Made by a program: the position numbers and the translations under genes. The notes under the pieces were generated by a model, which did not search any database, was not told the origin of the DNA, and saw only the letters and a list, made by a program, of their open reading frames with translations. DNA of 64,000 nt from Actinomycetota bacterium (GTDB lineage: Bacteria; Actinomycetota; Nitriliruptoria; Nitriliruptorales; JAHWKO01), in the NCBI GenBank assembly GCA_019347675.1, contig JAHWKW010000017.1, forward strand, positions 41,675 through 105,674. Reading direction: 5' to 3'. Shown here piece after piece: positions 52,449 to 61,933 of this stretch (position 1 is its first letter; every line of letters begins with the position of its first letter).

Positions 52449-52997
52449 ATGGCCGACAAGGACGTCATCGACCTGATCCGAGACGACCACGAGGAGATCC
52501 GCAGGCTGTTCGAGCAGATCGACAAGGCGCCGGCCAACGAGCGCGACGAGCTCTTCGGCCGGTTGGTTCACGAGCTCGCCCGCCACGAAGCCACCGAGGA
52601 GGCACTCGTGCACCCCACCTTGCGCGACGAGGTGGCCCAGGGTGAGGCGGTTGCGACCTCCATCCTCAACGAGGAGGAGGAAGCTGAACGGCTGTTGGCG
52701 GACATGGAGAAGATGGACCCCGAGGGCGCCCAGTTCCTCGACGCCTTCCGCCGGCTACGCGACATGGTCCTGAACCACGCCGAGCACGAGGAACGCGAGG
52801 AGCACCCGCAGCTGCGCTCGGAGCTCACCGGTCAGCGGCTCCACGAGATGGCGGACGGCTTCCGCCGGGTCAAGGAGCAGGCGCCCACGCACCCACACCC
52901 CAGGACACCGCAGACGCCCGAGGTTCGCCTGAGCGTCGGACCGATCGCCGGCGTCTTCGACCGCGCCCGCGACGCCGTCAAGAACGTGATGCCCTAG
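52449..52997 (+). CDS. Hemerythrin-domain protein
   Basis: A 182-residue hemerythrin-like protein. Histidines and acids of the HHE motif appear in IRDDHEEIRRLFEQ, HELARHEATEEALVHPTL and LNHAEHEEREEHPQL. It would bind a di-iron centre for oxygen or NO sensing or iron storage. ATG follows AGGGAGAAACC. Confidence 0.87.
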   Translation: MADKDVIDLIRDDHEEIRRLFEQIDKAPANERDELFGRLVHELARHEATEEALVHPTLRDEVAQGEAVATSILNEEEEAERLLADMEKMDPEGAQFLDAFRRLRDMVLNHAEHEEREEHPQLRSELTGQRLHEMADGFRRVKEQAPTHPHPRTPQTPEVRLSVGPIAGVFDRARDAVKNVMP

Positions 52998-53083
52998 CGC
53001 GGCCCCGTTGACGGGGAACGAGCGCCACGACCGTACTCCCCGACCCTGACCAATAATCGATCACTCGTCGGGTAGGGGACGCC

Positions 53084-54353
53084 ATGCCGGATGACAGGCC
53101 GGATGACAGGCCGGATGACAGGATCGACCTGGGTGACGCCGTCGGCGAACGCGTCACCGCCCGCGTCGCCGAGGTGATCGGCCGTGCGCGGTTCGACGAG
53201 ATCGTGGACACGGCCTCGGAGGAGCACACCGCGCGCCTGGCCGCGGCCGAGATCGACAGGTTCCGAGAACCTCTGCGCGTCCACCTGCTGCCGACGATGA
53301 CCAAGCAGCCGGTCGAACCCGGACCGCCACATCCCTGTACGCCAACTCCCTGCTGCAGACCGCCACCTCCCAGCTCAACCGGGCGGTGCGGCAGGCGACG
53401 TCGACGCTCGACGATGTCACCCGTCAGGCCCGGCGAAGCGTCGATCAGGTGTCGCCGCTGCTGTCGCGGGTGACCAACCTGCTGCGCTGGACGCTGTACG
53501 AGAACTACGCCGTCACCAGTCACGTCGAGGACGTGCTGGAGATCCGGGCTGTGCCCCTGGTCGCGCAGGTCAAGAAGGACGAGCCCGTCTTCACCGACGA
53601 GGACATCGTCGAGTACCGGCGCTACTTCGAGCCCGCGTTGCTCGACCCCCGGCTCGCGGGACACTTCGACACCTTGGCTCGGGCGATCGGTGAGCGGCTC
53701 GCCGGCGGCCGCGCCATCAGCGTGGTTCACCTCGTGATCGACTACGCCGCAAGCGTCTTCGGCGCCGACCTCGAGGTGTCGATCGGCGGGTCGTCGCCGG
53801 TCCGGGTTCGCCTGGCCGCGGACGGGGCGACCGCGCGGTGCTCGCTCCGTGTGGGGGGGTCCTCCCCGACGCGCTCGGTGACCTCGACCTGCGCCTGACT
53901 GCCCGTCCTCCGTCGCCGGTGAATCTGCCCGGCTGGCTCGGCGACGTGGTGGGGGGAGGCCTACCGACAGTTCCTGGCGTCGGGGGAGGTGCGCGTTACG
54001 TGGGTGCGGGTTTGGTTCGAGACCGCCCCGACCACCGCCCCGCACCAGATCGAGACCGTGTCGGACACGCTGCGGGTGACCAACGACGCCCGCACCACCA
54101 CGGCGGCGTTCGATCTGAAGCCGGCGACGACGACGAGGAGGCACAGGACCTGCTGGCGGACGAAGGGGCGGCGACCATCCTGCAACTGGCTGCGCCGTTG
54201 CAGGGGTTGCTCGAGCTCACCGACCTGGTGGCAGGCAAGATCCATCCCGCGTTGCTGCCTGCGCCGGCGCCCACCGTGCCAACCGTGGGTGTGGTCGACC
54301 TCGCCGGGCTGCTCGGCGGGAACGGCGCCCCGCCTGTTCCGCCGGACCTCTGA
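53084..54353 (+). pseudogene. Unknown protein gene broken by several frameshifts
   Basis: Coherent stretches of one protein lie in different frames: from the start to about 53340; then SQLNRAVRQATSTLDDVTRQ and YENYAVTSHVEDVLEIR; then LPDALGDLDLRLTARPP; then VTWVRVWFETAPTTAPHQIE; then LADEGAATILQLAAPLQGLL to 54353. At least four breaks are needed. Two coincide with G runs (near 53855 and 53950), so base-call error is as likely as decay. It begins with three DDRP repeats. No family recognised. Confidence 0.6.
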
Positions 54354-54404
54354 TGCGGTAGGCGTTCACCCGCCAGCCCATCGGCCCCGCAATCAGCGCT
54401 GAGA

Positions 54405-55433
54405 TCACGCCGATGTCCAAGGGGCGAGCACGTCGACCGGGAGGACCGGGCGGAACAGGCGGTCGTGCAGCGCCAGGGCGTACCGGTCGGTCATCCCCGA
54501 CACGTAGTCGATCACCTGGGTGGCCCGGTCGGCTTCGGTGTCGCGGTACGACGATGGCATCTCGCCGGGGTGCTGCAGGTGGTAGTCGACGAGCTGGCGG
54601 ATGATCGTGGTCGCGGCCTGCTTCTTCCGGGCGGTGTCCTCGGCTCGGTAGACCCGCTCGAACAGGAACGCCCGCAGCTCGTGCATCACCTCGAGGGCCG
54701 CCGGGTCCATCGCGACGGTCCCGGTCGCCAGGCTCTCGTCGAGGACCGCGTCGATCATCGCCCCGATCCACTGGCTGCCGGGCTCGCCGAAGCAGCGGCG
54801 GGCGCCGGCCGGTAGATCCTCCCGGTACAGCACGCCGGCGCGCATCGCGTCCAGCGCGTCGTGCGAGAGGTAGGCGATCCGGTCGGCGAAGCGGACCACC
54901 TCCCCCTCGCAGGTCGCCGGCGGGGGCTCGACCCGCCACGAGTGGGCCCGGACCCCGTCGAGCACCTCAGCGGTGGGGTTGAGGTCCTCCAGGACCGACA
55001 GGATCCGCACGCTCTGCGCCGCGTGGTGCCAGCCGCCGTCCACGTACGGCGACAGCGCCTCCTCGCCGGTGTGTCCGAAGGGCGTGTGGCCGACGTCGTG
55101 GCCCAGGGCGATCGCCTCGGCCAGCGGCTCGTTCAACCCCAGCCCGGTGGCCAGCGAACGGGCGACCTGGCTGACCTGCAGGGTGTGGGTCAGCCGGGTC
55201 ACGACGTGATCCCCCTCGGGATTGAGGAACACCTGCGTCTTGTGCTTGAGGCGGCGGAAGGCCTTGGAGTACAGGATCCGGTCGCGATCCCGCTCGAAGC
55301 AGGTGCGCAAGGGGTCCTCCGGCTCGTGACGGACCCGACCCTGCGATGCCGTGGAGCGGGTCGCGGCGGGAGCCAGTCGTCGCTCCTCGCGTTCTCGCTG
55401 GGTGCGATCCCGCCGCAGGAACGCCTCACCCAT
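54405..55433 (-). CDS. dgt: dGTP triphosphohydrolase (HD domain)
   Basis: A 342-residue HD enzyme of the dGTPase family. RLKHKTQVFLNPEGDHVVTR and TRLTHTLQVSQVARS start the domain, GHDVGHTPFGHTGEEAL holds the HD metal site, and YLSHDALDAMRAG follows. It removes triphosphate from dGTP. ATG 55433 chosen over GTG 55442. Confidence 0.9.
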   Translation of the reverse strand: MGEAFLRRDRTQREREERRLAPAATRSTASQGRVRHEPEDPLRTCFERDRDRILYSKAFRRLKHKTQVFLNPEGDHVVTRLTHTLQVSQVARSLATGLGLNEPLAEAIALGHDVGHTPFGHTGEEALSPYVDGGWHHAAQSVRILSVLEDLNPTAEVLDGVRAHSWRVEPPPATCEGEVVRFADRIAYLSHDALDAMRAGVLYREDLPAGARRCFGEPGSQWIGAMIDAVLDESLATGTVAMDPAALEVMHELRAFLFERVYRAEDTARKKQAATTIIRQLVDYHLQHPGEMPSSYRDTEADRATQVIDYVSGMTDRYALALHDRLFRPVLPVDVLAPWTSA

Positions 55434-55475
55434 GCCCACCACCTGTTCGCGAGGCGCGATCGTAGGGGCCGGGTG

Positions 55476-56690
55476 TCACAGCTGGTCCCGTCGCACCGGG
55501 CAAGTCATGCACCGCGGACCGCCCCGCCCGCGCGGCAGTTCGTTGGACGGCATGCGGTGGACGGTGATCCCGGCGTCCTCCAGGATCGCGTTGGTGGCGG
55601 CGTTGCGTTCGTAGGCCACGACCTCGCCGGGGGCGATCGCCAGGACGTTGTTGGCGTCGTTCCACTGTTCGCGTTCGGCCCGCACGCTGCCGAACTCCGG
55701 TTCGATGCCGCGGGCCTGGTCGAGGTCGGCGGCCCACGCCAGCTCGTCCAGGAGGTCGCCGCCGGGACGGACGTCGAGCAGACCGTCGCGGGGCGTGATC
55801 CGCAGGCATCGGACCTGCGCTCGTATCCGCGGGTACAGGACGAACGCGTCGAAGTCCACCATGGTCACGACCGTGTCCAGGTGCATGGTGGTGCGCGCCT
55901 TGGGCAGGTCCACCACGACGATGCGTTCGACCACGTCCGCCTCGAACAGCCGCGCGGCCAGCATCTCGACGCCCGACGCGGTGCTGCGCTCCGACAACCC
56001 GATCGCCAGGCCCCGGTCGGCGACGACGAGGACGTCGCCGCCCTCCACCGTGGCGGGGAAGTACTCGACGGGCTCGGCGCCGAACCAGATCGAGGCGTCA
56101 GCGAACCGCGGGTGGGCGCTGTAGACCAGCCGGAGCAGGTCGGCTTCGCGCCGGCGCACCAGCCGGTTCATCGGCGAGATCACGACCCCGTCGCCGATCC
56201 ACGCCGACGAGTCGCGTGTGAACACCGCGTTGGGCAGCGGCGGGACCAACAGCTCGAACGGCTGGTGGACGCTTGCCACGAGGCTGTCCCGGTCGGCCTG
56301 AACCGAGACCTCCTCGAGCGTGACCCCGCCGATCAGGTGGCGGACGAGCTGGTCTGGCGGCAGGTCCAGGAGGTAGCCACGGACCCGTGCGGCCAGCGCC
56401 GGACCGCACGTCATGTCGGTGACGTGCGCGGCGACGACCTGCCGGGCCAGCTCCGAATCGGCCAGCACCTCAGCCAGCAGCTCACCGAGGACCAGCACCT
56501 CCGCCCCGGCCTGGCGGAGGATCGAGGTGAACTGCCGGTGCTCGTCGCGGGCCCGGTCGACCCAGATCAGCTCGTCGAAGAGCAGCTCGTCCATGCTGTC
56601 GGGTGTGACCCGGGCGAGCTCGAGGTCGGGGCGGTGCACGAGAACCGACCGCAGGCGTCCCACCTCGGAACGGATCCCGACGGTGGTCAC
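55476..56690 (-). CDS. arcA: Arginine deiminase
   Basis: A 404-residue enzyme converting arginine to citrulline and ammonia. Markers: RPDLELARVTPDSMDELLFD, FTRDSSAWIGDGVVISPM, ATVEGGDVLVV, HLDTVVTMVD and the C-terminal catalytic cysteine in GPRCMTCP (C394). GTG 56690 is 4 nt from the upstream gene's stop. No arcB or arcC is nearby, so the usual energy-yielding operon is not present here. Confidence 0.94.
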   Translation of the reverse strand: MTTVGIRSEVGRLRSVLVHRPDLELARVTPDSMDELLFDELIWVDRARDEHRQFTSILRQAGAEVLVLGELLAEVLADSELARQVVAAHVTDMTCGPALAARVRGYLLDLPPDQLVRHLIGGVTLEEVSVQADRDSLVASVHQPFELLVPPLPNAVFTRDSSAWIGDGVVISPMNRLVRRREADLLRLVYSAHPRFADASIWFGAEPVEYFPATVEGGDVLVVADRGLAIGLSERSTASGVEMLAARLFEADVVERIVVVDLPKARTTMHLDTVVTMVDFDAFVLYPRIRAQVRCLRITPRDGLLDVRPGGDLLDELAWAADLDQARGIEPEFGSVRAEREQWNDANNVLAIAPGEVVAYERNAATNAILEDAGITVHRMPSNELPRGRGGPRCMTCPVRRDQL

Positions 56691-56694
56691 CGGA

Positions 56695-59217
56695 TCACCC
56701 CAGCGGCAGCGCCTGGCCGACGTCCCCACCGAGGCCCCACGTCTCCACAGGTGCACGGTGCGGGCCGGCCGACCGGATCGTCTCCTCGACCTCGACCAGG
56801 ACCGTGTCGGAGACGGCCGCCGCGCCGCCGGCCACGACCGCGTGGACCAGGGCGTCGGCGCGTTCCTCCAGCCAGGCCCGAGTCGCCGACCCGTGCGCCA
56901 GTGTGCCGGTGGGAACCAGAAGGAACGCCGCGTCGCGCTGGTCGGCGGCGGCACCGGCCCCCAGAGCATCCGGCCAGTTGTCGCCGGTGGCCAGCACCAC
57001 CTCGAGCCCCTTGCTGTAGGAGTTGGGATCGGCGGGCGCTTCCGCCCAGCGGCGGAGCAGGTCGTCCGCCGCGAGCTGGGCGGTGTGGTACCGGGTCACC
57101 CCCGCGAAACGCTCCAGGGTGGCGCCACCGGCGACGCGGACGGCCTCGGCGACGACCTGGTCGGTGACCGCTTTGCGCCCACCGAACACGGTGACGGTCT
57201 TGGCCCACGCGCCGGGCTCGGCGCGGTCGCCGGCGGGGCGGTGGCTCAGCGCCCGGCGGGTGGGCTCGGGCAGGCTGTCTTGCTGGACGAGCAGGACGGG
57301 CAGGTCCTCGGCGGCGCCGAACGCCCCGGCGGCCAACGCGTCCGGGAAGGCGCGGCTGGGCTGCGAGTGGTCGCCGAGCGCGAGGAGGACCTCCGAAGGC
57401 TTCTCGCGCTTGACGATCTCCCAGGCCACCTGGCCGGCGGTGTGGTACCGGGTGGGGCCGGCGAGCCGCCGGACCGCGCCCACGTCGGTGCGTTGATCGA
57501 GATCGGTTTCGATCTGCTTCGACAGGCGCGCCTCGCCGCCCACCAGCCACGCGGTCGTGGCACCCAGACGCTTGATCTCCTGCACCACCGACGGGTCGAG
57601 CGTGTCACGGCCGGTCAGCAGCACCGGGGCGCCGACCGACCCCGCCAGCGGCGAGGCGACCAGCGCGTCGGCGTAGACCTCCGCCGAGGCGATCACGACG
57701 TGCCCGGTGATCGGGAAGCCTGCCTGCACCCGTTGGGGGTGGTCGAACGCCCACCGCGACAGCGCCACGGCCGTACCGATGCGTTCGGAGGCGGAGCGCC
57801 GCTCGACCGCCGGGCTCACGGCGAAGGTCGTATCGATCGGGGTGGCGTCGGCGGTGGACAGCCGGGCGGTGTAGGTGCCGGGCGCGACCTCACGGCCGGT
57901 CGAGTCGCGCAGGTCCCAGGCCAGCTCGACGCTGCTCCCAGCCCCGCGGGTGGCGCGGACCGGCCGGCCGTTCGCGTCGCGGATCGCGAGCTCCCACCCG
58001 CCCGACGGCGACACGGTGACGTCCCACCGTGGGCGTTCTCCGATGACCGGCTGTTCCTCGCGGGCGCGTGGCCCGCCGTACAGCTTGGGTGCCCCGCTGG
58101 CGGCGACGTCCGCCGGCAGCTGCCCGCTGACGTACTGGTAGAGGTACCCGCCAGGACAATCGGTCGTCCCCGTGTCGCGGTGGCCGAGGATGGTGGGGAG
58201 CGTCACCACCCGGTCCTCGGGGACCTTGTTCGTCGCGCCGCCGCCGGAGATCTCCGTCGTGTCGCCTTGCGGGTCGACGTGGTGCAGATCCAGCTTCCAC
58301 GCCAGCAGGCGGGCCAAAGCGGCCTTCAGCGCGTCGGGCGGGGGCGTCTCCGCGAAGTTGCCGACGGTGGCCACGCCGAACGACCCGGCGTTGAAGCCCG
58401 ACGCGTGCGCGCCGATCACCGGCTCGGTCAAGCCCCCGGCACGTCCCTCGTAGATCGTCCCGTACCGGTCGACCAGGGCGTTGTACCCGATGTCGTCCCA
58501 GCCGCGGACGTCACGGTGGTACAGGCAGAACGACAGGATCTGCGCCGGCCCCTGCGACGCGCTGTAGCTGTTGGTGGACGCGGTGTGGTGCACGTAGGCG
58601 AGGCGCACGTCGCCGGCGTACCCGGGCGGGGACTTCGGCGTGCACTGGTCGCGTGGGTCCCACGAGCGGCGGGGGACGATGGTGGGTTCGGTCGGTGCGG
58701 CCACGGCCGCGCCGGGGCGGGCCCGCAGCTCCGGGGGGAGCCAGTCGATCCCGTCGCCGCCCCGCATCTCCACGGCGTGCAGGGTGACCGCGTCGGGTGC
58801 GGTGTCGGCCACCCGCAGCTGCAGCGCGTCAGCCTTCCCGACCCACACCGGGTCGGTCGCGGTGCGCACTTCGCGTGCAGCCTCAGCCGTCCCCGGATCG
58901 GGTGCGTGCTCGTCGTGCGGGAGGTGCAGGTCGCCCCACTCCTCCCAGCGCTCACCGCGCCGGACGCGCAGGTGCACCTCCACCTCCGGGTCGCCGCCCC
59001 AGTCGGCGCCGACCAGGACCGTGTCGCCGGCCGCGACCGGGCGCGACACGACCCAGCGGTTCTCGCCCGCGGCGGGAACAGGCCGCTCCCAGGCGGTCAC
59101 CTGGAAGGCGCGGGCCGCTGCCTGCGGCGGCTGGCTGATCGCCGACGGGGCCGGCAGCCACACCAGCAGCGGGGCGACGACGGCCAGGAGGACGACCAGG
59201 CGGCGGGTCGGACGCAC
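56695..59217 (-). CDS. Secreted peptidoglycan amidase with CWB2 repeats
   Basis: An 840-residue exported protein. After the signal peptide (1-28) and a beta region comes an amidase/PGRP-type domain: LAYVHHTASTNSYSASQGP, DDIGYNALVDRYGTIYEGR, TILGHRDTGTTDCPGGYLY with the zinc ligands. A FlgD-like Ig region follows, then three CWB2-type repeats, e.g. VVIASAEVYADALVASPLAG and LGATTAWLVGGEARLS. It should cut or bind cell-wall peptidoglycan. CWB2 repeats anchor proteins to secondary wall polymers. Confidence 0.9.
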   Translation of the reverse strand: MRPTRRLVVLLAVVAPLLVWLPAPSAISQPPQAAARAFQVTAWERPVPAAGENRWVVSRPVAAGDTVLVGADWGGDPEVEVHLRVRRGERWEEWGDLHLPHDEHAPDPGTAEAAREVRTATDPVWVGKADALQLRVADTAPDAVTLHAVEMRGGDGIDWLPPELRARPGAAVAAPTEPTIVPRRSWDPRDQCTPKSPPGYAGDVRLAYVHHTASTNSYSASQGPAQILSFCLYHRDVRGWDDIGYNALVDRYGTIYEGRAGGLTEPVIGAHASGFNAGSFGVATVGNFAETPPPDALKAALARLLAWKLDLHHVDPQGDTTEISGGGATNKVPEDRVVTLPTILGHRDTGTTDCPGGYLYQYVSGQLPADVAASGAPKLYGGPRAREEQPVIGERPRWDVTVSPSGGWELAIRDANGRPVRATRGAGSSVELAWDLRDSTGREVAPGTYTARLSTADATPIDTTFAVSPAVERRSASERIGTAVALSRWAFDHPQRVQAGFPITGHVVIASAEVYADALVASPLAGSVGAPVLLTGRDTLDPSVVQEIKRLGATTAWLVGGEARLSKQIETDLDQRTDVGAVRRLAGPTRYHTAGQVAWEIVKREKPSEVLLALGDHSQPSRAFPDALAAGAFGAAEDLPVLLVQQDSLPEPTRRALSHRPAGDRAEPGAWAKTVTVFGGRKAVTDQVVAEAVRVAGGATLERFAGVTRYHTAQLAADDLLRRWAEAPADPNSYSKGLEVVLATGDNWPDALGAGAAADQRDAAFLLVPTGTLAHGSATRAWLEERADALVHAVVAGGAAAVSDTVLVEVEETIRSAGPHRAPVETWGLGGDVGQALPLG

Positions 59218-59296
59218 GGTGCCTCCACAAGGGAAGGAACAGCAGCCTACGGATGGCTCGCGACCGTACAGGAGTCACAGCACCGTCGCGAGCAGA

Positions 59297-59923
59297 TCAG
59301 ACTGCCACGTCCTCGGGGAGGACGGCGTCGGGCTGCTCGCCACCGGTGGCTCCCAGCTGCCCGGTGGGTTCGAACCAGCGGCCGTCGGGCGGGAGGGTCT
59401 CCAGCGTGATCCGCGGCAGCGGCTGGGCGAACAGGCCTGCGATGTCTTCGAGGTCGATGAACGCCAACCGATCGCTGGACGACAGCCCGCCGGCGTACTC
59501 GGCGAACCCGAGCACGGTCACGTCCAGCCCGTCGGCGGCGATCTCCTCGAGCGGCTCGAGGAAGTTGCGCGCATCGTTGGATCCGACGTACACGGCGGCG
59601 AGATCCCCCTCGGCGCGGCGGCGTTGGACGTGGTCGAGCATGTCGCGATCGACGTCGCTGTCGCCGACCTTGGGCTTGGCGAAGACCCGGAACCCTTCCT
59701 CCAGCAACCACATCACCCACCCGCGCATGGGTCCGGCCACGTGCGGCGCGACGTTCACGAAGATGCAGGCCTCCGCCTCGTCGTGCGGGCCGGCCCGGTC
59801 CACGAGCCAACGGCCGAGCACGTCCAGGTCCGGGCGTTCCCGTGCCGTCGGCTTCCCATCGATGATGTTGGCCAGGGTCATGTCGACGTTCGGGGCGTCC
59901 CACACCAGCAGGTGACGACCCAT
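59297..59923 (-). CDS. NYN-domain ribonuclease-like protein
   Basis: A 208-residue NYN/PIN-like protein: LLVWDAPNVDMTLANI gives the first conserved Asp, KVGDSDVDRDMLDHV the second, and AAVYVGSNDARNF the third. Family members cleave RNA. Substrate unknown. The ATG has a weak AGGGGAAC. Confidence 0.8.
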   Translation of the reverse strand: MGRHLLVWDAPNVDMTLANIIDGKPTARERPDLDVLGRWLVDRAGPHDEAEACIFVNVAPHVAGPMRGWVMWLLEEGFRVFAKPKVGDSDVDRDMLDHVQRRRAEGDLAAVYVGSNDARNFLEPLEEIAADGLDVTVLGFAEYAGGLSSSDRLAFIDLEDIAGLFAQPLPRITLETLPPDGRWFEPTGQLGATGGEQPDAVLPEDVAV

Positions 59924-59983
59924 GTTCCCCTCCGATCCGCCGGGTCATCGTAGGCTCGCCCCCCAGCCAACGACGGAGCGCCC

Positions 59984-60628
59984 GTGGACGGGATCGTGGA
60001 TCCCGCGGTCGAGGACTACCTGCGCCAGCTGGTCGCCGTCGACGACCCCGTCGTGGATGAGCTGGAGCGACACGCCCGCGAGCGGGACTTCCCCATCGTC
60101 GGCCCCACCGTCGGGCGGTTCCTGCAGCTGCAGGCCCGCGCGGTCGATGCCCGGCGGGTGTTCGAGCTCGGCTCGGGATTCGGGTACTCGGCGTACTGGT
60201 TCGCGCAGGCGGTCGGTGCGCACGGAGAGGTGGTGTGCACCGACCTCGACCCGTCCAACGCCGAGGCGGCCGAGCGCTTCCTGGCGCCGGCCGGGCTGTG
60301 GGACCGGGTCCGGTTCGAGGTCGGTGACGCGCTCGACGTCCTGGAGGCCACCGAGGGGGCGTTCGACGTGATCTTCTGCGATGCGGACAAGGATCGCTAC
60401 CCCGACCATTGGCGGGCGGCCGCCGAACGGATCCGGGTCGGCGGGGTGTACCTGTGCGACAACACGCTGTGGTTCGGGCGGGCCGCGACCGGAGAACCGA
60501 CCCCAGGCCGTCCCGGCTGGACCGAGGCGATCCGCGAGCACAACCGGCTGGTGGCCGACGATCGACGGTTCGTCAGCAGCCTGGTGCCGCTCCGCGACGG
60601 TGTCGTGGTGGCACTCCGGGTGGCGTGA
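59984..60628 (+). CDS. SAM-dependent O-methyltransferase
   Basis: A 214-residue class I methyltransferase of the caffeoyl-CoA OMT group. SAM motif RRVFELGSGFGYSAYWFAQA, CTDLDPSNAEAAERFL, and metal motif IFCDADKDRY followed by GGVYLCDNTLWFGR. GTG start. Natural substrate unknown. Confidence 0.87.
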   Translation: MDGIVDPAVEDYLRQLVAVDDPVVDELERHARERDFPIVGPTVGRFLQLQARAVDARRVFELGSGFGYSAYWFAQAVGAHGEVVCTDLDPSNAEAAERFLAPAGLWDRVRFEVGDALDVLEATEGAFDVIFCDADKDRYPDHWRAAAERIRVGGVYLCDNTLWFGRAATGEPTPGRPGWTEAIREHNRLVADDRRFVSSLVPLRDGVVVALRVA

Positions 60629-60662
60629 GTGTTCAGCACACGGGCGTGTTCAGCACACGGGC
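60629..60662. repeat. 17-bp tandem duplication at convergent gene ends
   Basis: GTGTTCAGCACACGGGC is present twice in direct tandem, immediately after the methyltransferase stop and running over the M23 gene stop. A likely slippage duplication that created or extended the overlap of the gene ends. Confidence 0.8.
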
Positions 60663-61708
60663 GTCAGCCAGTGATACGGGTTGATCGCTCCGCCCCCCCC
60701 GGGATGGACCTCGAAGTGGACGTGGGGGGCGCCCCGGTCGGCGTTCCCCGTGCTGCCGTTGTACGCGACGAGCTGGCCGGCCTCGACCCGCTTCCCCGGG
60801 TGGATCCCGGCCGCGTAGCCCTTCAGGTGCGCGTAGTAGTACTGGACGCCGTCGTCGCCCCACAGGTATAGCCCGATGCCGCCCAGCCCGCTGCTCGAGA
60901 ACTGCCGGATCCGCCCGGTCGTGAAGGCATAGACCGGCGCCCCGTACGGGGCCATGACGTCGGTGCCCTTGTGGCGCCGGCCACCGGATCGGGGATGGCC
61001 CCAGGTGTCGCGGAAGTGGTAGGCCCCCTGCATGATGCAGGCGTACAGGCCCTGCTGAGCGCCGCGAGTGATCAGCCGCTGGCGGTCCTTGCGGGTCTTC
61101 AACTCGCGGTACACCTCCGACACTTCGACGAACCGTGCCTGCAGCTCCTCCCCGCGCTGCACCATCTGCGCCTCGAGCTGCAACAGATCGGTGGCCCTGG
61201 CGGCCAGCAGTTCGCCGGTCTGCTGCAGCTGCGTGCGCAGCGCCGAGGAGTGCTGCAAGGCGGCCAGGTCCCGCCGCGACAGCGCTGCCAGCAAGCGGGC
61301 ACGCTCGCGCGCGCCGTCGGGTCCGTCGGAGGTGAACAGCGACTCGAGCCCGCTGGACTCGCCCCGCTTGAAGGTGGCACGCGCCCGTACCTCCAGGGCC
61401 TCGCCGGCCTCGCGCGCCTCGGCCTCGAGGTCGGCGGCGCGCTGCTCGAGGGAACCGAGCTCGTCGCGGGTCAAGGCGATGCGCGCCGTCAGGTCGTCGA
61501 GTTCGGCCGCGGCCTTGTCGATCTGGTCCTCGAGCGCGTTCTTCTGGCGCTCGACGGCCTCGAAGTCCTGGGCCCAGGCGCCGGTGGGGACGATCACCGA
61601 AAGGGCGACGACCAACGCCAGCAGCAACCGCCGGGGTCGCGTGCCTACCGGTGGTCGGTTGCTGAGACCTGGCCGCGCGGCTCGGCGCGCGCCTGCGTCA
61701 GCGAGCAT
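60650..61708 (-). CDS. M23 metallopeptidase with coiled coil (EnvC-like)
   Basis: A 352-residue exported protein: hydrophobic signal (LLLALVVALSVIVPTGAWA), a long coiled coil (residues about 50-215), then an M23 domain with HKGTDVMAPYGAPVYAFT and HVHFEVHPGG holding the zinc ligands. Resembles EnvC/peptidoglycan hydrolases or their activators in cell separation. ATG 61708 chosen. Confidence 0.88.
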   Translation of the reverse strand: MLADAGARRAARPGLSNRPPVGTRPRRLLLALVVALSVIVPTGAWAQDFEAVERQKNALEDQIDKAAAELDDLTARIALTRDELGSLEQRAADLEAEAREAGEALEVRARATFKRGESSGLESLFTSDGPDGARERARLLAALSRRDLAALQHSSALRTQLQQTGELLAARATDLLQLEAQMVQRGEELQARFVEVSEVYRELKTRKDRQRLITRGAQQGLYACIMQGAYHFRDTWGHPRSGGRRHKGTDVMAPYGAPVYAFTTGRIRQFSSSGLGGIGLYLWGDDGVQYYYAHLKGYAAGIHPGKRVEAGQLVAYNGSTGNADRGAPHVHFEVHPGGGGAINPYHWLTPVC

Positions 61709-61933
61709 GCTGCTGGGTTGTCCCCTCGGTCAGTCGACGTGGGCGCCCCCGGGGTGGACCCATCGCCCCGTCGCCGCGAACATCGTGGCAGGCTCGGTCG
61801 GCCTGCATCGTCCCTCCGATCGGAGGAGCCTGCCAGAAGTCGTCCGGCCTCGCCACTGACGGCCACGCGTGGGTTCGGTGCGCGAACACCGTGTGGTTAC
61901 GCTCGCACGGCGTCCAGGCGCCGGAGGCAACAG

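Noticed and set aside
56413..59409. Long + strand frames of about 770 and 1000 codons opposite arcA and the CWB2 amidase
   Set aside because: They mirror real genes with clear domains and have no homology of their own.
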